From the NCBI GenBank assembly GCA_036323355.1, contig AP028876.1, positions 3,224,001 to 3,288,000 on the forward strand: DNA of 64,000 nt, written 5' to 3'. Under the pieces are notes generated by a model. It had not been told where the DNA came from. It did not search any database and was given only the letters and a program-made list of their open reading frames with translations. Below, piece by piece: positions 25,304 through 33,974 of this stretch. The stretch is from Gottschalkiaceae bacterium SANA (GTDB lineage Bacteria; Bacillota; Clostridia; Tissierellales; GPF-1). The stretch's first letter is position 1, and each line of letters begins with the position of its first letter. Position numbers and translations under genes: made by a program.

Positions 25304-26532
25304 TTGATCCACCCCCCAATCTTCATTAAAAGTTCTTCTTGATCACATTGCGCCAACCAAGCTTGCCCCTTGGAAAATCGCCGTCGTTCCTCTAAATAAT
25401 TCGACCAACGCGGCTCTTTTTCAACCCCTTCTAAAAATACCAACAATCTTTCTTCCATCTCATTCAGCTGCTTCATATCCGTTACATCTTCCCGTTCCAT
25501 TCGGATAGTATCAATCCAATCTAATATTTGTCTTCGAAAATCTTCTTGTCCGAACATGGCATATAAGTATTGAGATGAATCTTTTAAATCCGAAAGGGTG
25601 AATTTTTTCTGTGTCATCACCATCTGGCGCTCCAAAATAAATCGCCTGATATTGTTCTCAAACGACCGAAGGAAATCCTCTCTTTCACTTATAGGCGGCT
25701 GATGTAAAATGGTGACGTCCTTTTCCGAACAAAACCAGGTTAAAAAAAGACGATTCCCCGGTTTGATTTTCATTCTTAGGTCGCCATTCTCATAGAGTAA
25801 GCGCGCCGCCAATAATAAGGAAAAATCTTCTCCCCGCGGAACCTTCCTTGGATAAAATATTTCTTTTGCAACAGAACTTCTTATGCAGAGATTGCCCCCC
25901 AATCCAAACAGGGTTTGACTGCAATCATCGGTCGACAATAGTTTTTTTAAGTCTGCATCCATCGAAGAGACCTTCTTCCAGGTCGTTAATGGATCTTCGC
26001 CTATGATACGCCTGCTTCCATTTTGTTCGTATGGCGCCGTCACAATACCATATTCAGGGTTCTTCTCAAATAATTCTGCAAACCGTACAAGATGATTTTC
26101 TCGAATCAATTCATCATCATCCAATTGCATAATTACATCTTCGTGGAACATGAAGGGAATCAAAAATCCTAGATTCCGAATCTCTGGGTAGCCCGAGGAT
26201 TCGAAAAACTCAATCTCCGTCTGCTGCCGAAAATCGGCCACCTGCCGGTTGCTAATCACATGAACACGCGGTAGTCCCCCCACATTTTCGACAATTTTTT
26301 TGATCTTCTGCTCTATTTCTTGGTCAAAATCGATTCTTTCATTGGCTGCAATCCCAAACAAATACAGGGTATATTCATCTTCCGCCCTACGATTGGCATC
26401 CCGCAAACTTTCCAAGCTAGCTTTTAATGTATTCTCTTTTTCAAATAACCAAAGAGGGGTTGGGTGATCAAAGGGACTTTTCTCCCCTGGACTTGTTACA
26501 ATATAGGTGTTGATCACAATGGCTATCTTCAT
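25300..26532 (-). CDS. GT-A-fold glycosyltransferase-like protein
   Basis: A 410-residue soluble protein. It begins with IAIVINTYIV, typical of the first beta strand of family 2-like transferases, and has the metal-binding QLDDDE motif at about residue 142. Then comes a loop with LGGNLCIRSS and GEDFSLLL, which resemble the acceptor-site and ED motifs of GT2-like enzymes. The ATG at 26532 follows GGTAGG. It is the first gene of the operon with the GH13 and LacI genes and carries the LacI palindrome upstream. A soluble sugar or glycoside product is likely; I cannot name the donor or acceptor. Confidence 0.7.
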   Translation of the reverse strand: MKIAIVINTYIVTSPGEKSPFDHPTPLWLFEKENTLKASLESLRDANRRAEDEYTLYLFGIAANERIDFDQEIEQKIKKIVENVGGLPRVHVISNRQVADFRQQTEIEFFESSGYPEIRNLGFLIPFMFHEDVIMQLDDDELIRENHLVRFAELFEKNPEYGIVTAPYEQNGSRRIIGEDPLTTWKKVSSMDADLKKLLSTDDCSQTLFGLGGNLCIRSSVAKEIFYPRKVPRGEDFSLLLAARLLYENGDLRMKIKPGNRLFLTWFCSEKDVTILHQPPISEREDFLRSFENNIRRFILERQMVMTQKKFTLSDLKDSSQYLYAMFGQEDFRRQILDWIDTIRMEREDVTDMKQLNEMEERLLVFLEGVEKEPRWSNYLEERRRFSKGQAWLAQCDQEELLMKIGGWIK

Positions 26533-26638
26533 CGGTCCTACCCTCTTTCTAAAGATCACTTATGTTATGCCCTTACCCGTGGGGCTGAAAAGTATGCTTC
26601 CCATTTTCTTTCATCTGTTTTCTTCTTGATTCAGAATT

Positions 26639-26652
26639 TGTAATCGATTACA
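26639..26652. promoter_or_regulatory. LacI-family operator upstream of the glycosyltransferase-GH13-lacI operon
   Basis: TGTAATCGATTACA, a perfect 14-bp palindrome with the central CG typical of LacI-family operators. It lies between the histidine phosphatase stop and the glycosyltransferase start, 107 bp upstream of the latter. Confidence 0.7.
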
Positions 26653-26673
26653 TTTATCTCCAAATAGAAAAAG

Positions 26674-27279
26674 CTATTGCTCTTCTATCTTCTTTAGACG
26701 ATTGATTTCTATCAACTCTACTTGCTTGTCTTTAAAATTGAAAAACAACTCAAATCCCAACCCATTAGGCACTGGGAGTTCAAAAAGATTGGCTCGATTG
26801 TTTTTCCGGCACAAGGAATAAATCAATCGAATTACACCTGAATGACAAACTAAAGTGAGACTCTCCTTACCAGATGCTATCATTTCTTGACTCAGAACTT
26901 TTAAGCCATCCATCACCCTCTCTTGAAACCGAACATAACTTTCACCCTCTTCCACTTCGGCTCCTGCTAGCCAGGCATCAAAAAACTGATCATGATCGAT
27001 TTCTTCAATTCCCATTCCTTCATAAATGCCAAAATGAATTTCTCGAAATCCGTTGACCTTCAGAATTTCCTGGTCTGGAAAAAGAATTTTCGCTGTATCA
27101 TAAGCACGACTCAAATCACTTGAGCAATACCCGTCTGTTTTTGGATAGGGATAAGATTTTTGCAAAGCCCGCAAGGCTTCAATCCCTTCTACAGTAAGCG
27201 GAACATCATGCCAACCACTTAAGGTATGCAACTTGTTCCCCATGGAATAACCATGACGAAGTAATACAACTCTCAACAT
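26674..27279 (-). CDS. Histidine phosphatase (phosphoglycerate mutase-like)
   Basis: A 201-residue phosphatase of branch 1. The catalytic histidine is in LLRHGYS near residue 9, with SSDLSRAYDTA, the glutamate in REIHFGIYEG and the second histidine in VCHSGVIRLI completing the site. GGAGG lies upstream of the ATG. Substrates in this family range from alpha-ribazole-5-phosphate to sugar phosphates and phosphoglycosides. It lies just upstream of the LacI-controlled glycosyltransferase operon, separated by the operator, so a link to that pathway is possible but not shown. Confidence 0.85.
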   Translation of the reverse strand: MLRVVLLRHGYSMGNKLHTLSGWHDVPLTVEGIEALRALQKSYPYPKTDGYCSSDLSRAYDTAKILFPDQEILKVNGFREIHFGIYEGMGIEEIDHDQFFDAWLAGAEVEEGESYVRFQERVMDGLKVLSQEMIASGKESLTLVCHSGVIRLIYSLCRKNNRANLFELPVPNGLGFELFFNFKDKQVELIEINRLKKIEEQ

Positions 27280-27426
27280 CCAAACACCTCCATAAGCTCA
27301 ATTTCAATGTACATAGCTATATTTTATCCTCATTTTACCGGATAAAAAAATACCTTGCAAGAACGGCAAAAAGCACAAGCTTCGTTCAATCAACGATTAC
27401 TTGCGCCATTTTACACCCCTTTTTTC

Positions 27427-28062
27427 CTAGACAACTTCAATAACACTTTCAATTTTCGATAATTCCAACACCAACATACTATAAGACGTATTCGGTGGAA
27501 CATCAACCACCAAATCTACCATACAAACCGTTTCATCCCCCTGACTCATATGGATGTCCTTGATCAAGACATTTAACATATTTGCGATATGCCCAATATC
27601 TGCAATCAATCCCGTTCGCTCATGGAAAGTCAAACGTATATGCTTATACTTTTTCTTAGCGCTAACCCGTTCTAAAGCACCTGCAACCAAAAGAATAAGC
27701 AATGCCAGTACGCTTGCGGCTCCTGCAGCAAAATAGAAACCTGCACCTGAAGCCAATCCGATAGCAGCGCACAACCAAATACTGGCAGCCGTCGTCAATC
27801 CCTTAATTTTATCTCCACTGAAGATAATTGTGCCCGCTCCTAAGAAACCCACACCACTGACAACTTGAGCTGCCATCCGCGTCGGATCCGCATTCGGAAA
27901 TGCGTAAGCAGAAATCATCATAATCAACGATGCCCCTACGCTTACAAGAACATGAGTACGAAACCCAGCCGGTCGTCGATTGATTTCCCGTTCAAATCCA
28001 ATCACACCACCAAATGCCAATGCTATTAATAATCGAATCAGTATTTCTTCATTTGTAATCAT
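27427..28062 (-). CDS. MgtC/SapB-family membrane protein
   Basis: A 211-residue protein with four to five N-terminal helices. The family signature is GVIGFEREINRRPAGFRTHVLVS, then GVGFLGAGTI and TTAASIWLCAAIGLASGAG. A C-terminal ACT-like soluble domain follows from about residue 140. GAGGTGG precedes the ATG. Members are linked to Mg2+ homeostasis and to inhibition of the F-type ATP synthase in pathogens; the role here is unknown. Divergent from the aldehyde dehydrogenase gene. Confidence 0.9.
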   Translation of the reverse strand: MITNEEILIRLLIALAFGGVIGFEREINRRPAGFRTHVLVSVGASLIMMISAYAFPNADPTRMAAQVVSGVGFLGAGTIIFSGDKIKGLTTAASIWLCAAIGLASGAGFYFAAGAASVLALLILLVAGALERVSAKKKYKHIRLTFHERTGLIADIGHIANMLNVLIKDIHMSQGDETVCMVDLVVDVPPNTSYSMLVLELSKIESVIEVV

Positions 28063-28156
28063 GTAACCACCTCATTTTAATTAGTATACCAGATTCCAGC
28101 GTTTACCGGAAATTGTCAGCGGTATATATGTAATAAGGGAAGAAAGGAGGCACGCC

Positions 28157-29572
28157 ATGAAACTAAGCAATGAGGACTTTGCAAAACTCGCAGTTAAAGA
28201 ACAAAAGAATCTCTTTCAAAGTGGCAAAACACTTTCCTATGATTTCCGCAAACGACAGTTGATCCGACTAAAAACTGCCATTAAATCATATGAAAAGCCC
28301 TTAATTCATGCATTAGAGAAAGACTTTCACAAGCCCGCCTTCGAATCCTACGTAACTGAAATTGGACAGGCTTATGAAGAAATCAACTTTGCCCTCAAAC
28401 ATCTAAAAAGGTGGATGAAGCCAGAGCGTAGACACACGCCAATCACACAATTTCCTTCCCGTTCTTATATATACCCCGAGCCAAGAGGAACCGTTTTTGT
28501 TATTGCGCCTTGGAATTATCCATTTAATCTCGTCATTTTGCCTTTAATCGGTGCCATAGCTGCGGGTAATACAGTTATCTTGAAATCCGCTTCCGAAGTT
28601 CCCCACACATCCGGCGTCATCTGCGAAATGATCGGAACAACCTTTGAACCAAATTATGTCCTTGCGCTGACTGGTGACGCAAATATCACTCAAGCTTTTT
28701 TACATGAGCCCCTGGATCATGTTTTCTTTACGGGCAGCATGCGAGTCGGGAAAATCATCATGCAAAAAGCTGCCGAAAATCTAATTCCCGTTACCTTGGA
28801 ACTTGGCGGAAAAAGTCCGGCCATCGTTCATGAACTTCATAATCCCAAAGTTATCGCGCAACGCATTGCATGGGGAAAATTCATAAACGCAGGCCAAACC
28901 TGCGTAGCCCCCGATTATATATTGGTAAAAGAAGAATTAAAGGAACCACTAATCAAAGCCTTGATTGATGTGTTGCATGAATTTTATGGTGAAATAACTC
29001 CAGATCACAAGGATTACGCTCATATTATCAATGAAAAGCATTACAATCGACTCAAAGGCTATCTCACTGAAGGAAATATACGCTTCGGTGGAGATACCGA
29101 TGAAGATGCACTCTTCATTGCTCCTACCTTGATGGATGAAATTTCAGAAAAAGCCAAAGTCATGAAGGATGAAATATTTGGTCCGATTCTTCCGATTCTA
29201 ACCTACCAAACGATCGAAGAAGCCATACAAATCGTCTGCCAGCAACCAGATCCTTTGGCACTTTATCTCTTCTCAGAAAATCAAGTGATCATCGATCGCA
29301 TAATTTCTCGAGTTCCATTTGGCGGCGGCGCCATCAATGATACCATCTCCCATTTGGGTACCTCATATTTAGCCTTTGGAGGCAGGGGCAGAAGTGGCAT
29401 GGGCAGCTACCATGGTGTTAAAAGTTTCGAAACATTTAGCCATCACAAGTCAATTTTGAGAAAACACAAACGCTACGGCATCTCTCTGGCTTATCCGCCT
29501 TATACGAAAGAAAAACACAAAATCCTTCGCACACTTGAGAAGCATCGGCTTTTAAAAAAATTCATTAAATAG
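28157..29572 (+). CDS. NAD(P)-dependent aldehyde dehydrogenase
   Basis: A 471-residue dehydrogenase with PWNYP at 118-122, Lys143 for the cofactor, catalytic Glu215 in LELGG and the nucleophile Cys249 in FINAGQTCVAP. The C-terminal SGMGSYHGVKSFETFSH motif with a basic, slightly amphipathic tail matches the class 3/YwdH-type fatty or aromatic aldehyde dehydrogenases. AAAGGAGG precedes the ATG. Monocistronic, oxidising aldehydes to acids; the physiological substrate is not evident from neighbours. Confidence 0.92.
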   Translation: MKLSNEDFAKLAVKEQKNLFQSGKTLSYDFRKRQLIRLKTAIKSYEKPLIHALEKDFHKPAFESYVTEIGQAYEEINFALKHLKRWMKPERRHTPITQFPSRSYIYPEPRGTVFVIAPWNYPFNLVILPLIGAIAAGNTVILKSASEVPHTSGVICEMIGTTFEPNYVLALTGDANITQAFLHEPLDHVFFTGSMRVGKIIMQKAAENLIPVTLELGGKSPAIVHELHNPKVIAQRIAWGKFINAGQTCVAPDYILVKEELKEPLIKALIDVLHEFYGEITPDHKDYAHIINEKHYNRLKGYLTEGNIRFGGDTDEDALFIAPTLMDEISEKAKVMKDEIFGPILPILTYQTIEEAIQIVCQQPDPLALYLFSENQVIIDRIISRVPFGGGAINDTISHLGTSYLAFGGRGRSGMGSYHGVKSFETFSHHKSILRKHKRYGISLAYPPYTKEKHKILRTLEKHRLLKKFIK

Positions 29573-29703
29573 TAAAGCAATGATCCATTCGCCCTTACTA
29601 TAGCTAATTCACTATTTCTCGCAGTTAAAAAAACTCTGCATGGAATGTTTGAAGGTGGGTATCTTATCCTAAATTATAATAATATCAACTTAGGAGGTTG
29701 CAT

Positions 29704-30249
29704 ATGTCAATTTACTCATATCCATACACAAAGCTTGACGGGGAAGAAAGCAGTCTTGGTGAATATCAGGGCAAAGTTCTTCTTATTGTCAATACAGCAA
29801 GCAAATGCGGATTCACCCCACAGTATAAAGGGCTCGAATTGCTTTATCAGACCTATAGTGAGCGAGGACTCGTTGTCCTTGGTTTTCCATGTGATCAATT
29901 TGCCAATCAAGAACCCTTAGATGGTGATGATTTGGCGAATTTTTGTTCCTTAAATTATGGCGTTACTTTCCCCTTGTCCCAGAAGATCAAGGTACGAGGC
30001 AAAGAAGCTGACCCTCTCTATCAATACCTGATTCAGGAAGCACCCTTCACTGGTGCCGACCCTTCAAAACCAGAAAGCAAGGGTTTCTTTACAAAAATGA
30101 AGGGAAAGTTTCCAAAACTTTTTGATGGAGATTCAATCAAATGGAACTTCACCAAGTTTTTGATTGATCGGGATGGAAATGTGGTTTCTCGATTCGAATC
30201 ACCGGTTACACCAGATGAAATTGCCGCCTCGGTTGAGGCCCTGCTGTAA
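29704..30249 (+). CDS. Glutathione peroxidase-family thiol peroxidase (Cys type)
   Basis: A 181-residue cytoplasmic peroxidase. Active-site Cys35 lies in NTASKCGFTPQ, with the Gln in FPCDQFANQEP and the Trp in KWNFTKFL completing the catalytic triad. The peroxidatic residue is a normal Cys codon, not a UGA. Proteins of this type in bacteria usually use thioredoxin and a resolving cysteine (here possibly the one in GFPCDQ or NFCSLN). The ATG at 29704 has AGGAGG six bases upstream. A TATAAT at 29675-29680 without a good -35 may be its -10. Protects against peroxides in an otherwise anaerobic-looking gene set. Confidence 0.92.
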   Translation: MSIYSYPYTKLDGEESSLGEYQGKVLLIVNTASKCGFTPQYKGLELLYQTYSERGLVVLGFPCDQFANQEPLDGDDLANFCSLNYGVTFPLSQKIKVRGKEADPLYQYLIQEAPFTGADPSKPESKGFFTKMKGKFPKLFDGDSIKWNFTKFLIDRDGNVVSRFESPVTPDEIAASVEALL

Positions 30250-30272
30250 GCGATTATTTGATCACTTCAAAA

Positions 30273-30325
30273 AAAGCACGTGAATTTCGAGATCTCTTCT
30301 CGATTTTCACGTGCTTTCTTACAAT
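30273..30325. terminator. Bidirectional terminator between the peroxidase and GntR genes
   Basis: Twenty-base arms (30273-30292 and 30298-30317) with two mismatches. The minus strand continues into seven Ts, the plus strand into CTT; it probably serves both convergent transcripts, mainly the minus one. Confidence 0.8.
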
Positions 30326-30374
30326 CAATCTGCCTCTTTACTTTTCATGGTCGCTTGATTCATCACTTGCTTCC

Positions 30375-31109
30375 TTATTTATTCATAAAGTGAACCGTAA
30401 AATCACTCTTATCCCCACGGGTATAGGTTCGCGAAAATTCAATAATCCGGTTATTTTCATCGTAACTCGTGCCTGAAAAAAGTAGGACCGAATCAGAAGG
30501 ATCAATACCCAACCTTTTCGCATCCTTGTAAGGAAGCGTGGTCAAATCAAGGGTTTGATCGGCTCTTGTCAGCTGAACACCATAAAAATCATAAATTTCA
30601 TAAATAGAAAATACCGCCAAATCAATCTCATCAAAGTTTGGAATCAGTTCTGTCGGGATATAAATTTCTTCCAAAGAAACCGGCTCTCCATCAGCAAAAC
30701 AAATCCGCTTAATATAGTAAATTTCATTTTCAGGACGGATATGAAAAATCATGGCATACTTTTCTCCTGCTTGCCGGATCGCCTTGATCAAGACCTTTGT
30801 AGACGGTTGTGCCCCCTTGGCCTTCATCGTCTTCGTAAATCCACCCAAGGTATCCAAGTCACGTTCCATCTTGGGTCCAACAACAAAAACACCTTTTCCC
30901 TTAACACTTTTCAACAAACCTTCCATAACCAAAACTGAAATGGCGTTTCGCACCGTCAATCGATGAATGCCATACAGTTCTGCCAGTTCATTCTCTGATG
31001 GAATACTCATTCCAGGCAAGAACTCTCCACTATCAATCTGATCTCGAATTGCTTTTCTGACCTGCAAATATATCGGTGATTGATAATCTATCGCCTTCTC
31101 TTCCTTCAA
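30375..31109 (-). CDS. GntR-family (HutC/UTRA) regulator 1
   Basis: A 244-residue regulator with an N-terminal winged helix (YLQVRKAIRDQIDSGEF, then SENELAELYGIHRLTVRNAI) and a C-terminal UTRA ligand-binding domain. I place the start at a TTG (31109) six bases after GGGGG, because no in-frame ATG precedes the helix-turn-helix. It lies 28 bp behind a second, similar regulator and in the same direction as the SIS isomerase gene. UTRA regulators usually sense the phosphorylated sugar of the adjacent pathway. Confidence 0.85.
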   Translation of the reverse strand: MKEEKAIDYQSPIYLQVRKAIRDQIDSGEFLPGMSIPSENELAELYGIHRLTVRNAISVLVMEGLLKSVKGKGVFVVGPKMERDLDTLGGFTKTMKAKGAQPSTKVLIKAIRQAGEKYAMIFHIRPENEIYYIKRICFADGEPVSLEEIYIPTELIPNFDEIDLAVFSIYEIYDFYGVQLTRADQTLDLTTLPYKDAKRLGIDPSDSVLLFSGTSYDENNRIIEFSRTYTRGDKSDFTVHFMNK

Positions 31110-31137
31110 AGCAATCCCCCATTTCCATCTACTTTTT

Positions 31138-31860
31138 TTATCGTTTCAATACGCTGAACAATTGAATTCGATCTGCTCGAACCCACGACTGGAACGATTC
31201 TACAGGTTCATTTTTCTCATCCCAGGCGACGCCATCCAAGTAAAATAGGGCCGTTTCTTCCTGAAGATTCAATTGGTCTGCCTCACTTTTGCCTGCATAG
31301 GTCATACCAACCTTCTCATTCCCACCCAAAATCATGACACCATAGTGGTTCTTCAACACTTCATACAGAGATTCTTTTTCGAAGTCAAACCGGATCAATT
31401 CAGGAAACCGATCCTCACTCAAGCAGGTCCGTTCTAACATCAGGGGCTCTCCATCAAGCATTCGAAGGCGAATCAACTCATAAATACCCCTGCCAATAGA
31501 AACATGCAGAACATTCGAAAGCTGTTTGGTGCATGGAATCAAACGAAAGGAAACGACCTTCGATTCAAAGTCCTTCCCCTTGTTTGCCAGCAATTCGGTA
31601 ATCGATTGACTATCTTGGAGGTTTCGCACGATTTTCGGTTCAGCGACAAAGGTACCCGATCCTTTCTTGTTGTAGAGCTTGCCCTCGGCAATCAATCGCT
31701 TGATCGCCGAGCGCAGAGTCGTTCGATTCAATCCCCACAATTCACAAAGAGCGCGTTCGGATGGAAGTTTCGCATGCGGCTTCACTTGATTCTTTCTGAT
31801 ATGCCATTCAATTTTTTCCATCGCCTCATCACGTGGCCGACTGCGATATTCTCGATTCAT
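31138..31860 (-). CDS. GntR-family (HutC/UTRA) regulator 2
   Basis: A 240-residue winged-helix/UTRA regulator (PSERALCELWGLNRTTLRSAIKRL). Its DNA-recognition helix differs from that of regulator 1 (NRTTLRSAI against HRLTVRNAI), so the two probably bind related but different sites. AAAGGAGG precedes the ATG. It is 104 bp behind the SIS isomerase gene. Two consecutive UTRA regulators with a single enzyme gene is an unusual ratio. Confidence 0.87.
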   Translation of the reverse strand: MNREYRSRPRDEAMEKIEWHIRKNQVKPHAKLPSERALCELWGLNRTTLRSAIKRLIAEGKLYNKKGSGTFVAEPKIVRNLQDSQSITELLANKGKDFESKVVSFRLIPCTKQLSNVLHVSIGRGIYELIRLRMLDGEPLMLERTCLSEDRFPELIRFDFEKESLYEVLKNHYGVMILGGNEKVGMTYAGKSEADQLNLQEETALFYLDGVAWDEKNEPVESFQSWVRADRIQLFSVLKR

Positions 31861-31964
31861 CGCGGCCTCCTTTCCATCTCAATTCCTTGTAACTTCAGTT
31901 GGTAGAATCATATCACACTCTAAATTTCCGATCAATCAAACATCTCTACAACTACTAACAGCTA

Positions 31965-32996
31965 CTAATACGGCATCAAGCCTCCATAGTATCGACGGTC
32001 ATCTGGATTGTGGTCTTTGCTGATCGACAAGTAATAATAGAAATACTCCAAAGGAACAAAAAGAACAAAGGGTGCTAGCATGGGGTGCATATCCTCGATA
32101 TAGTCTTTTGCATCGAATACAATCACATCCGAAGTCAGCTTTTCAACGAAATGAATCGCGCGTTCCGTGGTATGGCGTGACTCATCTGTTCCCAACATAA
32201 AGACGTAAGGAATTCCCTCTTCCACCACCTCTAGAGGACCGTGTCTGAATTCTGCCGCATTCAATGCAGCACCGTGGGTCCACGTAAACTCAAGCATGGT
32301 AATTACGCCTTCCTTGTAAGCCAAGGGCATCAAGGGACCTGCTGCAACGGTATAGATAAAAGGCCATTTGCAAGCCTTCTCGCCCAATTTCATGGAAGCT
32401 TCTTCCGTCTCCTTGACCAATTTCGACAAAATTTCCGGTAGCTTGTTAAGATCTGATCGAATTTGGGTCGCTTCTTCGTTCGGGTCTATCTTTTCAATCA
32501 TTTCCAAAGCAAAACAATAAGTGAGTAACAAGTGAACTTCCCAAATACACTCTGCGCCATAGGCGATCACTTCCTCGGCTGCATCCGCAAGCAGGTTTCC
32601 ATCTGGGTTTTTGGTTAAGCCAACTGTAATTGCACCTGCTTTTTTCGCCTTCTCCAAAGACAGGGATACCTCTTGGGAATTTCCAGAATCTGAAACACCG
32701 ATTACCAAGCATTTTTCATCCAATTTTTTTGGCGTATGGTCGAGAAAATCCCAGCCGCTATATGCCTCGCAAGGCATCTCTGAATACTTGTCAAAAACCA
32801 TCTTTGCTGTCTGACATGCACACAAAGGGGAACCACAAGCCACATAGTAGACACGCTCGATCCCCTTAGAAACCGCCTGATTCACGATTTCCTTAATCCG
32901 TGGAAAATCACGCCTTATAATTGTTTCCACTTCTTGAACCATGTTCCCCGTTACCAGAAAATCCACTTCATTCTTGTCAATCTTCAACATTTCCAT
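31965..32996 (-). CDS. SIS-domain sugar-phosphate isomerase/deglycase (FrlB/GlmS-isomerase-like)
   Basis: A 343-residue protein with two SIS domains. The first has VYYVACGSPLCA and VIGVSDSGNSQE with the phosphate-binding serines, the second VAAGPLMPLAYKEGV and AEFRHGPLE. The RHGP motif and length match fructoselysine-6-phosphate or glucoselysine-6-phosphate deglycases and AgaS-type enzymes; no amidotransferase domain is present. GGAG precedes the start. Followed by two GntR/UTRA genes; no kinase or PTS gene is in the window, so the phosphorylated substrate must be made elsewhere. Confidence 0.83.
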   Translation of the reverse strand: MEMLKIDKNEVDFLVTGNMVQEVETIIRRDFPRIKEIVNQAVSKGIERVYYVACGSPLCACQTAKMVFDKYSEMPCEAYSGWDFLDHTPKKLDEKCLVIGVSDSGNSQEVSLSLEKAKKAGAITVGLTKNPDGNLLADAAEEVIAYGAECIWEVHLLLTYCFALEMIEKIDPNEEATQIRSDLNKLPEILSKLVKETEEASMKLGEKACKWPFIYTVAAGPLMPLAYKEGVITMLEFTWTHGAALNAAEFRHGPLEVVEEGIPYVFMLGTDESRHTTERAIHFVEKLTSDVIVFDAKDYIEDMHPMLAPFVLFVPLEYFYYYLSISKDHNPDDRRYYGGLMPY

Positions 32997-33116
32997 CACT
33001 CTCCTTTTTTATTGATCTCATTCACTTTGCAAATTCGCAATAGCCACAACGATGAGATTTGAAACCCTACTATTATTTTCATACTAATTAAAACCACTTG
33101 GATATATAAGTTAATT

Positions 33117-33172
33117 GTTTTTCATACCAATCTTATCGATGTTAGTATATCATTCCGTTTTTTTTACGTCAA
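33117..33172 (-). promoter_or_regulatory. Promoter and candidate GntR operator of the SIS isomerase gene
   Basis: On the minus strand TTGACG (33167-33172), exactly 17 bp, TATACT (33144-33149). The half-site TT(A/G)GTAT occurs inverted around it: ATACCAA at 33124-33130 and TTAGTAT at 33142-33148 on the plus strand. A related CATACTAAT lies at 33080-33088 and CATACC at 33279-33284. The leader is about 140 nt. The rest of 32997-33296 holds no gene. Confidence 0.7.
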
Positions 33173-33289
33173 TGCCTATTTATTCTGAATATTTAGCGAT
33201 TACTTTCCAGTTATTTTTCTTTTTTCGAATCAAAACCATAAAGCTCTATAAATTTTGATAATCAGGTTGAATGTTTTTCATACCATATA

Positions 33290-33318
33290 AAAAAACCCCA
33301 CACAAGTTTTCCTTGTGC
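33290..33318 (-). terminator. Terminator of the ribokinase-RNase H pair
   Basis: CACAAG / CTTGTG stem extended by partial pairing, then GGGGTTTTTTT on the minus strand. Confidence 0.7.
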
Positions 33319-33341
33319 AGAGTCCTTCACATTTCTACTCT

Positions 33342-33974
33342 TTAAATTAATCCAAGTGCTTTTTTTGCCAATTGATCTGCCATTTCATTGTAAGTATCGC
33401 CTGTATGGGCTGCCACCTTCACAAACAATACCTGAAGCTGATCTTTAATCGATTCATAGTAAGCGCGATAGGCTTGCGTACCCGGTTTATTCGCTTTCCA
33501 CTCGCGAAGCGGCCAATGGCGAATTCCAGCATAATCATGGAAAATCACCAGGCGAAGGTAGCCTTCTTCGACAACTTTCCTCATGGCCAGTTCTGCAGCG
33601 TAAATCTCCCCTGAAACATTGCGCATATCAACAAGTTCCGGGTCCTCACCCATCACACTAAGAGTCTTGGTCGTTTGATCCGCATATAAAAGGACAACAC
33701 CTGATCCGTAACGCATGGTTTTTACATCGAAGCTGCCGTCCACATAAGCGTACACCGTGTCTGGCGAGTCCGGCCAATCCGGTAAACCTGTGCCCTCTTT
33801 CGAGCCTGCTTTGCGCTCCGGTTCTCCTCCAAGAAAATCAAGAGCTTGCGATTTTGTGGGAAAACTCTTGTAAACGGCACCCGAGACTCCCTTTACCTGC
33901 GCTTTGCAATCATCCCAATTTTCATAAATACCTGGCTTTGAACCCACTTTAACAGCATAGAACTTCTTAGCCAC
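33342..33974 (-). CDS. rnhA: Ribonuclease H1 with N-terminal viroplasmin (RNA-DNA hybrid-binding) domain
   Basis: A 210-residue protein. The first 45 residues form the caulimovirus viroplasmin-type domain (KFYAVKVGSKPGIYENW, then YKSFPTKSQALDFL). The RNase H domain has the four acidic residues in order: YVDGSFD, GEIYAAELA, FHDYAGI and NEMADQLAKKA. I place the start at GTG 33974, which directly precedes the hybrid-binding domain and overlaps the ribokinase stop by 8 bp; the ribosome-binding site is weak, and a longer GTG start at 34019 cannot be excluded. It removes RNA from hybrids during replication and repair. Confidence 0.87.
   Translation of the reverse strand: MAKKFYAVKVGSKPGIYENWDDCKAQVKGVSGAVYKSFPTKSQALDFLGGEPERKAGSKEGTGLPDWPDSPDTVYAYVDGSFDVKTMRYGSGVVLLYADQTTKTLSVMGEDPELVDMRNVSGEIYAAELAMRKVVEEGYLRLVIFHDYAGIRHWPLREWKANKPGTQAYRAYYESIKDQLQVLFVKVAAHTGDTYNEMADQLAKKALGLI

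Noticed and set aside
27340-27385. Terminator of the MgtC gene
   Set aside because: Only a five-base irregular stem before a seven-T run; not convincing enough to list as a feature.
29704-30249. Possible selenocysteine glutathione peroxidase
   Set aside because: The peroxidatic position is a TGC cysteine codon, and no UGA or SECIS-like hairpin is present.
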